Below are positions 1-8,100 of a stretch of 64,000 nt of DNA, in pieces. The DNA lies in NCBI RefSeq assembly GCF_037975235.1, contig NZ_CP150241.1, positions 3,968,001 through 4,032,000 of the forward strand. The letters run 5' to 3'. The translations under genes and the position numbers were made by a program. Positions within the stretch are counted from its first letter, which is position 1. The number at the start of each line of letters is the position of its first letter. This stretch comes from Paenibacillus sp. FSL R5-0341. Lineage in GTDB: Bacteria > Bacillota > Bacilli > Paenibacillales > Paenibacillaceae. Below the pieces are notes generated by a model that saw only the letters and a program-made list of their open reading frames with translations, did not search any database and was not told the DNA's origin.

Positions 1-316
1 TATATTTCACAACCGTGTTTTCTCTCCACGTTATTTCCGTTCCCGACAGATTGTAGTCTTCACCCAGATCAATCATGACCCACTGTGGTTGTTCCGTCGT
101 CACTCCCGCCGTAGCAGTCCAATGCGTGTCACTTTTACCATCAACCAAGTGCTCCTTTTTACTCTCCCACTCCAAATATTCTGTGCTAACCGTAACCACC
201 TTGTTAAGTGCCACGTTCACTTTCGCATCTTCTGCAGCAGCTGGACGAATCATCAACCCCAGATCACAGAATAGCATCAGTAATACCAGACACCCGCTTA
301 TGTACCTTTTGTTCAC
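1..316 (-). CDS. Secreted F5/8 type C (discoidin) domain protein, truncated by the window edge
   Basis: Reading the minus strand from a GTG at 316 gives an open frame of 105 codons running off the window start. A ribosome site (AGGGGGAG) lies 8 bases upstream. Residues 1-28 form a signal peptide: a Lys/Arg start, a hydrophobic run, and an AAA cleavage site before Glu-Asp. The mature part begins NVALNK and continues with HLVDGK, DTHWTA and QWVMIDLG, which is the typical opening of a discoidin/F5-8C carbohydrate-binding domain. Such domains usually bind sugars on secreted glycosidases or adhesins. The catalytic part, if any, lies outside the window, so the substrate cannot be named. The GTG start and missing 3' end make this gene easy to overlook. 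Confidence 0.75.
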   Translation of the reverse strand, partial: MNKRYISGCLVLLMLFCDLGLMIRPAAAEDAKVNVALNKVVTVSTEYLEWESKKEHLVDGKSDTHWTATAGVTTEQPQWVMIDLGEDYNLSGTEITWRENTVVKY

Positions 317-508
317 TCTTGATCTCCCCCTTTTTGTGTTTGATTGTGCATGGATCAATGAATGTGTTGAATCTTCCTCATTGTAAGCGCTTAATAGCTA
401 TAGGCGACACGGCATTATCCAAAGGAAACAGCAGTTATTTTAACAATATGATCCTGTAAAAGTTACATTTGAGCTATATCCATCACACTATTTTGCAAGA
501 GAAAGCAA

Positions 509-552
509 AAAAATCTGTCCTTCCACCCTAAGGCAGAACAGAACAGATTTTT
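509..552 (-). terminator. Rho-independent terminator after the YceI gene
   Basis: Inverted arms AAAAATCTGT (509-518) and ACAGATTTTT (543-552) are followed on the minus strand by a run of seven T. It sits just past the stop of the YceI-like gene. Confidence 0.8.
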
Positions 553-574
553 AGGTATATGATCATTGTTACAC

Positions 575-1291
575 TTATTTGGAAAGTTTCAATTCAAGTT
601 GTACTTGGATATCATTTTCAGTCGAGAGCACCACGGAGTGCGGATTTTCCATTCCGAAATCTTCGAACGTTACCATGGATGTTGCCGACAACAACACTTC
701 GTTATTCTCATAAGCGGCTTTTGCATCAAAAGTCACTTCTTTTTCGATACCTTTAACCGTAATGGTACCATTCATTTTGATATCAACCGTTTGACCGACA
801 GGCCATTCTGCAGGTACACCTTCAAATGAAGTCGCTGTAAATGTTGCTTGTGGATACGTAGCAATATCGAAGAAATCGGCTTGCTTCACGTGACCGTCTC
901 GTTGTCCATTTCCGGAATCAATCCCGTCCATCTCGATCTGTCCTTCTGCTTTCATCTGAGCAGCATCGTCTACATTAATTGTCCAATTGCCTGTTACCTG
1001 CTCGTCCACAAAGTTAACGGTCTCCTGTGAAGTGGTTACGGAGAAGTATACTTTGGACCCTTCACTGATGCTCCAGTCTCCATTCAACTGCTCTGCTGTC
1101 GCTGTTTCATTAGCAACAACCGCTCCTGTGCTATCTACTGCTGTTGTGGAAGTCGCTGTGCTTGCAGGCAGTACCTGCTCGATCTCAACGTTGTTCCCCA
1201 AGTAACTATTAGTGAGATAGTAACCACCGCCACCGATTACGGCAACCGCCGCCACACCTGTAATAAGCCATGCTTTCGCTTTCTTGTTCAT
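575..1291 (-). CDS. YceI-like lipid-binding domain protein, membrane-anchored
   Basis: 238 aa. Residues about 7-27 are one hydrophobic segment (signal anchor or uncleaved signal), followed by a Thr/Ala-rich spacer. From about residue 70 to the end is a YceI-type domain, with the family features GDWSI near its start, RDGHVKQADFFD in the middle and YPQATFTATS after it. YceI domains are lipocalin-like beta barrels that bind isoprenoid or other amphiphilic molecules; the ligand here is unknown. The start has GGAGGAAA 8 bases upstream. It is divergent from the two-component pair at 1484, with a 190-bp shared promoter region, so that regulator may control it (inference). Confidence 0.85.
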   Translation of the reverse strand: MNKKAKAWLITGVAAVAVIGGGGYYLTNSYLGNNVEIEQVLPASTATSTTAVDSTGAVVANETATAEQLNGDWSISEGSKVYFSVTTSQETVNFVDEQVTGNWTINVDDAAQMKAEGQIEMDGIDSGNGQRDGHVKQADFFDIATYPQATFTATSFEGVPAEWPVGQTVDIKMNGTITVKGIEKEVTFDAKAAYENNEVLLSATSMVTFEDFGMENPHSVVLSTENDIQVQLELKLSK

Positions 1292-1417
1292 CTGTATGTT
1301 TCCTCCAGTATATTATTGTTTAGGTTGCTTGTTGATATGGATATTACCAGTCGAATGTGTCAGGAAGAAGTCAAGAAAAGACAAGTCCCTCATTTTTTTG
1401 TAATCCGTAATACAGGA

Positions 1418-1446
1418 TTGGCTTTATGCTCTTGCTCATGTAAAAT
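1418..1446 (+). promoter_or_regulatory. Candidate sigma-A promoter for the two-component operon
   Basis: TTGGCT (1418-1423) and TAAAAT (1441-1446) are separated by 17 bases, about 40 bases before the response-regulator start. The -35 box is only a partial match. Confidence 0.4.
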
Positions 1447-1483
1447 CAGTACAAGCTTATGAAATGAAAGGAGACCGCTTTTC

Positions 1484-2170
1484 TTGAAATCCATACTCAT
1501 CGTCGAGGATGAGCAAGCTATTGCACGCGTACTGGCTGCTTATCTGAGAAAAGCAGAATTTGAAGTTCATCATGCAGCAGATGGACCGACTGCACTTACC
1601 CTTTTTGATTCCATAACGCCTTCCCTTGTATTACTCGATGTAATGCTGCCAGGAATGGACGGTTGGGATCTGCTGCGGATTATTCGTGAAAAAAGTGCTT
1701 GTCCCGTGATCATGCTAACCGCACTGGATGACATTTCAGACCGTCTCAACGGCTTGAATGCCGGTGCTGACGATTATATGAGCAAACCTTTTGTACCAGA
1801 AGAAGTCGTCGCCAGAGTTAATGCTGTGCTGCGCCGTAATCCACATTGGACCTCAGGTGGTGAAGAGAAGCGTTCCTTTGGTAATCTCGTCATTGATCTT
1901 GCTGCCAAGCAGGTGCTGTTGAACGGTGCAGAGGTTGCACTCACACCTCGTGACCTGTCGTTACTGCTATTTCTGTCCGATTATCCCAATCGTACATTTA
2001 CCAGGGATCATCTTATTGAACAGGTATGGGGAATGGATTATGACGGCAGTGACCGTGCTGTGGATCTATCGATTAAACGACTACGTCAAGCACTCTCCCA
2101 CTGGTTGCCCGAAACAGGAGAAATTCGGACGTTGCGAGGAATGGGGTATCAATTTTGGATCGCCAACTGA
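1484..2170 (+). CDS. OmpR/PhoB-family response regulator
   Basis: 228 aa with a TTG start at 1484, supported by GAAAGGAGA 9 bases upstream. The receiver domain covers residues 1-120, with the acidic pocket E8/D9, phosphoacceptor D52 in LLDVMLPGMDGWD, and the conserved Lys in SKPF. The C-terminal winged helix (about 130-227) has the OmpR-type signatures LTPRDLSLL, IEQVWG, VDLSIKRLRQAL and TLRGMGYQF. It acts as a transcription regulator phosphorylated by the histidine kinase whose gene overlaps its 3' end. The signal and target genes are unknown; the divergent YceI gene is a plausible target. Confidence 0.93.
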   Translation: MKSILIVEDEQAIARVLAAYLRKAEFEVHHAADGPTALTLFDSITPSLVLLDVMLPGMDGWDLLRIIREKSACPVIMLTALDDISDRLNGLNAGADDYMSKPFVPEEVVARVNAVLRRNPHWTSGGEEKRSFGNLVIDLAAKQVLLNGAEVALTPRDLSLLLFLSDYPNRTFTRDHLIEQVWGMDYDGSDRAVDLSIKRLRQALSHWLPETGEIRTLRGMGYQFWIAN

Positions 2171-3621
2171 AACAGAAGAAACCCAAACGATCGATATCCA
2201 TTCTGTCACACTGGACACTGCGATATTTTCTCATTTTATGTATCGGTTTCACCATTATTGTCGCAGGGGCGCTCTACTGGATTCGAACAACCTCTATTGA
2301 GAAAAGCCTCAAAACCGCAGAACTGCTTGGACTGGAGATTGCAGATCGAGTGACCAGTGAAAATAATGTGCTTCGGGTCCCACCCGATCTGGACAGAATG
2401 GTAACCAAGCGAGAGAAACTATTCAATACAGATCATTATTTTTGTGTCATGATCTTGGACAACAATAATCAATTGATTTTTTCCCAGCCTAAAATGGAGC
2501 AAAAAGATGTGCATTATCGACTGTCAGATGACTATCGTGAACCTCGCAATAACAAATATGCAGGGGTAACGGTCAACATATCCGAAGGTGATCAAACCAT
2601 GGGTACAGTGTGGGTCATGCAGTCGAAACAATCCATTACATTTGGTCCAGAGACCATATGGCTCGTTGCTCTAATCCTCGGAGGACTCATCCTCTGCGGA
2701 TGGTTTACGATCTATCTCCTGTCCAGTAAGTTATCCAGACCTATTCGTCAGGTTGCCTATGCCGCTGAGCAGATTCGAGGTGGTAATTATGATGTAAGTC
2801 TTGATTTGAATACACGAGAGCGTGAGATCAACGAACTTGTAAACTCATTCCGCGATATGGCCACTCGTTTGCAACAACTCGAAGAATGGCGAACAATTTC
2901 GCTGGCAGGGGTAAGCCATGAACTCAAGACACCGGTAACTTCCATCAAGGGGCTCGTTATGGCAGTACGTGACGATGTCGTGAGTCCACAGGAAGGAAAA
3001 GAATTTTTGGATATCGCTTTGAAGGAATCCGAACGTATGGAGCGAATGGTCGCAGATCTGCTTGACTATAACGCAATGGCTGCAGGAAGTGTTGCTGTTC
3101 GCAAGGAACGAACGGATCTGAAGCTATTGGTCGGTGAGATCATCTATCAGTGGAAGATTGCGTACGAGGATAAAATGCCAGAGGTTCAGCTGCACTCCCC
3201 TCCAGTTACGTTCTTTACGATGGGAGATGCTCTCCGCATTCAGCAGATCATTGTCAATTTGCTTAATAATGCACTTCATGCCACAGCTCCTGAACAAAAG
3301 GCTGTCTTCGATATTTATCTACGCGCAGAAGAACAGATGCTGTACGTTGACGTCAAGGACAACGGCACAGGCATCCCGGCAGAAGATCAACCCAAAATCT
3401 TCGAACGGTTCTATCGTGGAGAACTCAAGAAACGCCGTAACCGTGGTCTGGGTCTAGGATTAACTTATAGTCGCTTACTCGCTCAGGAACAGGGCGGTGA
3501 ACTGACGCTTGTCTCCAGCAGTCCGGAAGGCAGCATGTTCAGATTAAGCCTGCCACGCTGGACTGCAACGCAAGAAGCTATCACTACAGAAAAGGCTTAC
3601 GGAGCAGCCGTTAAAGTATAA
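2155..3621 (+). CDS. Membrane sensor histidine kinase
   Basis: 488 aa from a TTG at 2155, overlapping the response regulator by 16 bases, so the two are translationally coupled. Layout: TM1 about 22-42, extracytoplasmic sensor about 45-165, TM2 about 167-190, HAMP about 190-243, HisKA with phosphorylated H255 in SHELKTP, then a HATPase domain with the N box NNALHAT, G1 box DNGTGIP and G2 box GLGLGL. This is an orthodox class I kinase. The sensor domain has no motif that I can link to a ligand. A dyad at 3641-3678 follows the stop. Confidence 0.92.
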   Translation: MDRQLKQKKPKRSISILSHWTLRYFLILCIGFTIIVAGALYWIRTTSIEKSLKTAELLGLEIADRVTSENNVLRVPPDLDRMVTKREKLFNTDHYFCVMILDNNNQLIFSQPKMEQKDVHYRLSDDYREPRNNKYAGVTVNISEGDQTMGTVWVMQSKQSITFGPETIWLVALILGGLILCGWFTIYLLSSKLSRPIRQVAYAAEQIRGGNYDVSLDLNTREREINELVNSFRDMATRLQQLEEWRTISLAGVSHELKTPVTSIKGLVMAVRDDVVSPQEGKEFLDIALKESERMERMVADLLDYNAMAAGSVAVRKERTDLKLLVGEIIYQWKIAYEDKMPEVQLHSPPVTFFTMGDALRIQQIIVNLLNNALHATAPEQKAVFDIYLRAEEQMLYVDVKDNGTGIPAEDQPKIFERFYRGELKKRRNRGLGLGLTYSRLLAQEQGGELTLVSSSPEGSMFRLSLPRWTATQEAITTEKAYGAAVKV

Positions 3622-3640
3622 CGCACCACGCTAACATGCC

Positions 3641-3678
3641 AATTAGCCCAGGACTCCATTCAGGAGACTGGGCTAATT
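3641..3678. terminator. Hairpin between convergent genes, probable terminator
   Basis: Perfect 11-bp arms AATTAGCCCAG and CTGGGCTAATT flank a 16-base loop between the convergent kinase and AAA+ genes. There is no strong T-run directly after it; T-rich sequence begins about 8 bases later on the plus strand. Confidence 0.55.
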
Positions 3679-3714
3679 CATCGTTGCTCCTTTCTTTATC
3701 CAAAAAGAAAGCAC

Positions 3715-4527
3715 TCAACACTCTAATACACGTGGCCTGTATTCCTCGTAAGCATCCGAGACCAATTGCTTATGAAGTGCACTGCTGGCAATGATCGCTT
3801 TCCGCTTTGCTTTCAGAACAATCTGCTCTACATCTGCATAACTGCACCCTGCCAAGCGTTCACATATGTAATCTTCCAGCTGGCTTTCCTGTTCAAATGC
3901 CCCCACCAACTTGCTGATATACAATCTACGACTTGAATCATCAGGCATACCATAGGTCATCTTGGTATCAAAACGCCGCCATATGGCGTGATCCAGTTGG
4001 GTTTCCAGATTCGTCGCAGCCACCAGAATACTGTCCCCATCGAATTCGTCCAGACACTGCAACAACGTATTGACGACACGAGCCATCTCTTTCACTTCAT
4101 CATTGCTCTCACGTGTACGGCCTATGGCATCAAATTCATCCAGAAATAACACACAGGGATTCATTCGTGCATATTCGAATAACTTCCGTACGTTACTCCC
4201 TGTCTCCCCAAGGTGGCTATGAATGATTGCATCTAATCTCACGAGTACCAATGGTAAATTAAGGCGCTCAGCCAGATGCGATGCCGTTAATGTTTTTCCC
4301 GTGCCCGGAGGCCCAAACATGACCATTTTGTTGGGGATCGATACATCATGCTCTCTGAACTTCTCTTTCATGCCCAGAATGGTGATGAATTCATTAATGA
4401 TCCGTTCATTTTCAGCGGAAAATACAATATGCTGGGCTTTGCGCCTACACTCTTTCGGCGTGTAAAAAGCCGCCATATCGATCCCTTTAGCGCGGGGAAT
4501 CCGATTCATATGATTTATTTTGCTCAT
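3715..4527 (-). CDS. Lone AAA+ ATPase (FtsH/Cdc48-like module)
   Basis: 270 aa from the ATG at 4527 (reads MSKINHMN); an AAGGAG lies 11 bases upstream. A longer in-frame ATG at 4596 would add 23 residues that look like untranslated AT-rich leader. Visible motifs: Walker A GPPGTGKT, Walker B VLFLDEFDAIG, sensor-1 AATN, and an arginine finger in AIWRRFD, with a small alpha-helical lid after it. There are no membrane, zinc or protease domains, so it must unfold or remodel a partner supplied in trans. No protease or substrate gene is adjacent. Function is unknown beyond ATP-driven remodelling. Confidence 0.85.
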   Translation of the reverse strand: MSKINHMNRIPRAKGIDMAAFYTPKECRRKAQHIVFSAENERIINEFITILGMKEKFREHDVSIPNKMVMFGPPGTGKTLTASHLAERLNLPLVLVRLDAIIHSHLGETGSNVRKLFEYARMNPCVLFLDEFDAIGRTRESNDEVKEMARVVNTLLQCLDEFDGDSILVAATNLETQLDHAIWRRFDTKMTYGMPDDSSRRLYISKLVGAFEQESQLEDYICERLAGCSYADVEQIVLKAKRKAIIASSALHKQLVSDAYEEYRPRVLEC

Positions 4528-4584
4528 GTATACACATGCTCCTTCATTTACGGTTTTAATTTTAATCGTAATTATTACTATTAA

Positions 4585-4612
4585 ATAATAACACATTGCT
4601 GCCTTTTTGCAA
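4585..4612 (-). promoter_or_regulatory. Candidate promoter of the AAA+ ATPase gene
   Basis: On the minus strand TTGCAA (4607-4612) and TATTAT (4585-4590) are 16 bases apart, upstream of a very AT-rich leader. Confidence 0.4.
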
Positions 4613-4834
4613 AGATAACCACAGCACGTCCACTATCTCGCCACAGAAAGAGGCATTTGGTTGCAAGCATTAAGAAAATTTGCTATTCTAAGTATGCATC
4701 GTTGTGTATAACGCAAAAAAGCCCTCTAAATTTCATGAGAGCAACAAAATTTTCCAGATTCGCAAGCGGCAACTTGCTATATCCGGATTCTTTGTACCAA
4801 CGAATGTAATCCAATCAAAGTGAGGTTAACAATC

Positions 4835-4990
4835 ATGGCAAAAGACGTATTGTGTGAAGTTAATTCCTGTCGTCACTGGGCTCAAGAAAACAAATGTAAC
4901 GCTTCTTCGATCTACATCGTGAGCCACACTTCCAAAGATGAAGTTCGTCAGTCTGCTGAAACAGACTGCAAAACTTTCGAAGTGAAATAA
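4835..4990 (+). CDS. DUF1540 small cysteine protein
   Basis: 51 aa, reading MAKDVLCEVNSCRHW at the start and ending in a TAA at 4988. Four Cys (7, 12, 21, 45) are spaced as in DUF1540 peptides of Bacillales and Clostridia, which have a C-x4-C-x8-C pattern and a later DC. These peptides are thought to bind a metal, but their role is not established. GTGAGG lies about 8 bases upstream of the ATG, and a clean terminator follows. Monocistronic. Confidence 0.85.
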   Translation: MAKDVLCEVNSCRHWAQENKCNASSIYIVSHTSKDEVRQSAETDCKTFEVK

Positions 4991-5011
4991 GAAATTGCAT
5001 ATGATCCACTT

Positions 5012-5038
5012 AAAGGAGCCCTTACCGGTTCCTTTTTT
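5012..5038 (+). terminator. Terminator of the DUF1540 gene
   Basis: Arms AAAGGAGCC and GGTTCCTTT (one G-U pair) with a 6-base loop CTTACC, followed by T residues. Confidence 0.8.
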
Positions 5039-5059
5039 CTTTGTCTATTGTAACAAGAA

Positions 5060-5074
5060 TGATAATTATTATCA
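5060..5074 (+). promoter_or_regulatory. Perfect 7-1-7 Fur box before the HpaB-type monooxygenase
   Basis: TGATAAT-T-ATTATCA is an exact 7-1-7 inverted repeat, the Bacillus Fur operator form. It lies about 120 bases upstream of the monooxygenase start and just after the DUF1540 terminator, so iron repression of the downstream gene is the natural reading (inference). Confidence 0.75.
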
Positions 5075-5192
5075 AGCCCTAATCTGCAAAAATCCTGCTC
5101 ACCTCTTAAATGCACATTGGACAGATTACCTACGTACACTACGTAAGAAGTTAGTCTGCCTATGAACGATTAGAACCAAGAGGTGAAAAACA

Positions 5193-6650
5193 ATGCCTGT
5201 TAAAAGTGGCACACAGTATCTGGAACGAATTAATGCCCAGTCCGTCCCCTGCTGGTACAAAGGTAAGCTTGTTACTGGAAAACGCTCGGAACATGTTGCA
5301 TTCTCCGGTTTGATGGAGACTCAGAAGTACATGTATGATCTGCAATCTGATCCTCAATTTGCGGAAACGATGACGTATGCCTCCCCTGCAGATGGCAAAC
5401 CTGTGGGCATATCCTTCCTGCCTCCAACCAGTGCCGACGACCTCCGTAAACGCCGGGAGGGGATGAATATCTGGGCGAATGTGCATCATGGTTTTCTTGG
5501 TCGCTCACCGGATTACATGAATACAGCCATTATGGCCTTTTACACAGGTGCGGATCTCCTGAACGAATTATCTCCCCAATATGCAGAAAATCTCAAGAAT
5601 TATTATGCGTACTGCCGTGACCATGATATCACATTATCCCATGCTTTCATTCAGCCACATGCCAGCAAAATATCGGGTCAAATGGATGCTACTGAGGATG
5701 CTATTGCCGCAAAGGTCGTAGATCGCACCGAGGAGGGCCTCATAATTAGCGGTGCATTCATGATGGCAACACAGGCTGCAACTTCGGATGAGATTTTTGT
5801 CTACCCTTCACCTTCTCCTGCTCCATTTGATGATGAGAATCCATTCGCATTTTCCTTTGCTGTCCCGAATGATCTGCCAGGAATCAGTCTGGTTTGCAGG
5901 GATACCTATGCAGCCGAGTCTCACGCCAACTATCCCCTGAGTTCCAGATATGAAGAAATGGACAATATCGTCATCCTTGATCGAGTACTTGTTCCGCATG
6001 AACGAATATTTTTTGCAGGAAGTGAGGAGATGTCCTCCCGTCTCTTCAGTGGCAGTCATTTTCATATTCACGCTGGTCATCAGGTGTTATGTCGTTATAT
6101 TGCAAAGACGGAATTTGTTCTCGGTACACTCCAGCTTCTCACGGATACCCTGGATCTGAATACGGAAGCACATGTTATAGAAAAAACAGCACGTGTACTC
6201 GCGGGTCTTGAATCGTTAAAAGCGTTAGCCTTGGCCGCGGAAGCAGGTGCCATCCCCGATGGACGGGGATTTGTATTACCTGCACCCAAACCATTGATGG
6301 CAGCCAATCTCCTTTTTCCGAAACTCTATCCTGAGATGATTGAAATATTGCAACTCTTGGGATCAAGCGGGGTGATTATGGTGCCTCAAGAAGAAGAGTT
6401 TCAATCCAATATCGCTCCTTCACTCAATATATATCTTAAAGGAAACGATATGGCTTCTCACGAACGCAACGCGCTGTTCCGCCTGATCTGGGAACTTGGG
6501 GCGGGATCATTCGGGGGTAGACAGACTCAGTTCGAACGGTTCTTTTTTGGCAATACCATTACGGTATCGAGTCGATTGTTCTCGGCCTGCAACAAAGATC
6601 AGACGAATCGTCAACTCGTGCGTAATTTTCTAGCCAACACCAGCAAATAA
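5193..6650 (+). CDS. 4-hydroxyphenylacetate 3-monooxygenase family (HpaB-type, large component)
   Basis: 485 aa, the usual length for HpaB/HpaH-type FADH2-dependent aromatic hydroxylases. The N-terminal part has SGTQYLERI and the GFLGRSPDYMN motif characteristic of the family. The middle has the acyl-CoA-dehydrogenase-like barrel (SHAFIQP, HANYPLSSRYEEMD). The C-terminal helices (HAGHQVLCRYIAKTEF, FGGRQTQFERFF) complete the flavin pocket. The enzyme ortho-hydroxylates a phenol using reduced flavin supplied by a separate reductase. No HpaC-type reductase is adjacent, but a nitroreductase and a flavodoxin lie on the opposite strand just downstream. AGAGGTGA precedes the ATG. The Fur box upstream suggests iron-starvation expression, hence possibly catechol chemistry; substrate unproven. 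Confidence 0.85.
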   Translation: MPVKSGTQYLERINAQSVPCWYKGKLVTGKRSEHVAFSGLMETQKYMYDLQSDPQFAETMTYASPADGKPVGISFLPPTSADDLRKRREGMNIWANVHHGFLGRSPDYMNTAIMAFYTGADLLNELSPQYAENLKNYYAYCRDHDITLSHAFIQPHASKISGQMDATEDAIAAKVVDRTEEGLIISGAFMMATQAATSDEIFVYPSPSPAPFDDENPFAFSFAVPNDLPGISLVCRDTYAAESHANYPLSSRYEEMDNIVILDRVLVPHERIFFAGSEEMSSRLFSGSHFHIHAGHQVLCRYIAKTEFVLGTLQLLTDTLDLNTEAHVIEKTARVLAGLESLKALALAAEAGAIPDGRGFVLPAPKPLMAANLLFPKLYPEMIEILQLLGSSGVIMVPQEEEFQSNIAPSLNIYLKGNDMASHERNALFRLIWELGAGSFGGRQTQFERFFFGNTITVSSRLFSACNKDQTNRQLVRNFLANTSK

Positions 6651-6670
6651 GAGAACTAACGGATCATTTT

Positions 6671-7237
6671 TTATACCAAATGGTCATAGACCGTCATCAG
6701 TTCAGAGGCTGGTCTGCTTGCATCCATATCCCGCATTGCAGGCTGGTCTCCGTAACCGATATGAAATACACCGAGCACCTTCTCTTCACTAGTCAAGCCC
6801 ATCAGATTCATAAAGACAGGATGTTGTTGATAATCATTGATTTTCCAGACGGCGTTCAAACCCTGTTCCGCAGCCAGAATACTAAAACGTTTGCTCCAGG
6901 CTTTAGCGGGTAGAAGATCATCCTCACGGGCATTGGTAGGCGCCACGACAACCAGATGGGCAGGGATCGCTTCCGTGTATTGATATGTAGCCCAGTCGCC
7001 GTAGCGATCGGCCAGATGGGGTGGATAGCTCTGTCTGACCGCTTCCAGATAAAGCTGACGTCCTTCGCCTGCGAACAACATAAACCGCCAGGGTTCTGAA
7101 CTCATTACATATAATGAAGGATCTGCTTCATCAAGCAGCTTTCGTATAACCGACTGTGGTACGGGCAACGGACTGAATTCGCAAGTTCCTATGCGTCTCT
7201 TGCCGCTGCTTATATCCTGACTTAGACCGGTAGACAT
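6671..7237 (-). CDS. Nitroreductase-family FMN oxidoreductase
   Basis: 188 aa, a typical single-domain nitroreductase. The N-terminal flavin region is RRIGTCEFSPLPVPQ followed by SSEPWRFMLF, matching the family's R-S-x-R and P-(S/W)-x-(N/W)-x-Q area. WSKRFSILAAEQGLNAVWK and VLGVFHIGYGD are the usual dimer and FMN contacts. These enzymes use NAD(P)H to reduce FMN-bound substrates such as quinones and nitroaromatics. GAGGAGGGG lies 9 bases before the ATG. It is the last gene of a flavodoxin/YkuO-like/nitroreductase set and converges on the HpaB-type gene with only 20 bases between stops. Confidence 0.85.
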   Translation of the reverse strand: MSTGLSQDISSGKRRIGTCEFSPLPVPQSVIRKLLDEADPSLYVMSSEPWRFMLFAGEGRQLYLEAVRQSYPPHLADRYGDWATYQYTEAIPAHLVVVAPTNAREDDLLPAKAWSKRFSILAAEQGLNAVWKINDYQQHPVFMNLMGLTSEEKVLGVFHIGYGDQPAMRDMDASRPASELMTVYDHLV

Positions 7238-7288
7238 GGCAATATCCCCTCCTCTATCTGCATGATATTAGGTTATCCTTCAACCACT

Positions 7289-8095
7289 TCACATCAACCA
7301 TGTTTTCTTCGGTTCGGCAGCTTCTGTTCTCCAGCGATCTACCTCTTCGTGTATCCGTGCTTTATCACGGGTTGTAAACCGCTCTGACTCCACCACTTCT
7401 GCTTGCGGCATACTATCACGGATCAAGCGAATATAATCCATGGAACGGACCAGCGATTGGCGTCCAGGGATGTATCTGATTTTGCGTCCTTCCAGCAAAC
7501 AATAAACTTCGATCATAGCCGGTAATTTACCAAAGGCTTCCCAGCAGAAAGCACTGACCATATGCTGAAATGCCTCAACCACATTCGGATCATGGACAAC
7601 CATATATTTCTGAACAAGCAGCGAATCCCAGCCTTCTGGTTGCCAGGCCGCCTGAAATATCATCGATAAATGCATGGATAATGAAGGCAACTCCGTTCTC
7701 CACTGTTCAAAAAGAATGGCTGGATGCTTCAGATCATCGTTCATTGCAATGGCGAGCGACAATTCATCCGTAATCTTGTTCTTTACATCCCAGTAATGGA
7801 GGACAGATTCGAAACCAGTTGTCTTCTTGGGCCACCACTTCTCAAGTAAATACTGTATAGGTATCTCTTTGCGAACATCGGGGTCGAGACTGTAAAAGGC
7901 ATTGACTGCATGGCTGACCGCATACTGTACACGGTGCCTCCATTGCAGAGGAGAACGTTGCTCAGACACCGGTTCAGGGCGGATGAATCGGTGTGGGCTG
8001 CGCAGCATCTCTTCCAATCTGTAATCTTCAAGCAGACGTCCAGGAAGATCATTCCTTCCGACCGGCATCGCTGCCTGAACATTATGTCTTAACAT
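7289..8095 (-). CDS. YkuO-like protein of unknown function, encoded after flavodoxin
   Basis: 268 aa, soluble, rich in Trp and Tyr, no signal peptide. Segments that stand out are DYRLEEMLRSPHRFI, QYAVSHAVNAFYSL, LLEKWWPKK and HYWDVKNKI. The pattern (SPxxF, then a His-Ala-Asn-x-Phe helix, then a WW-rich helix) resembles the helical part of PD-(D/E)xK/RecB-like proteins, but I see no intact D...ExK active site. Its start is 5 bases after the flavodoxin stop, with no good ribosome site, suggesting coupling. In B. subtilis the Fur-regulated ykuNOP operon also places an uncharacterised protein (YkuO, similar length) beside flavodoxin; homology is proposed from position and length, not proven. Function unknown. 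Confidence 0.6.
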   Translation of the reverse strand: MLRHNVQAAMPVGRNDLPGRLLEDYRLEEMLRSPHRFIRPEPVSEQRSPLQWRHRVQYAVSHAVNAFYSLDPDVRKEIPIQYLLEKWWPKKTTGFESVLHYWDVKNKITDELSLAIAMNDDLKHPAILFEQWRTELPSLSMHLSMIFQAAWQPEGWDSLLVQKYMVVHDPNVVEAFQHMVSAFCWEAFGKLPAMIEVYCLLEGRKIRYIPGRQSLVRSMDYIRLIRDSMPQAEVVESERFTTRDKARIHEEVDRWRTEAAEPKKTWLM

Positions 8096-8100
8096 GATCT

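Noticed and set aside
75..386. Plus-strand frame opposite the discoidin-domain gene
   Set aside because: The minus strand has signal peptide, domain and ribosome site; the plus frame has none.
4567..4590. Fur-box candidate upstream of the AAA+ gene
   Set aside because: AT-rich, but it lacks the TGATAAT/ATTATCA halves; only by-chance similarity.
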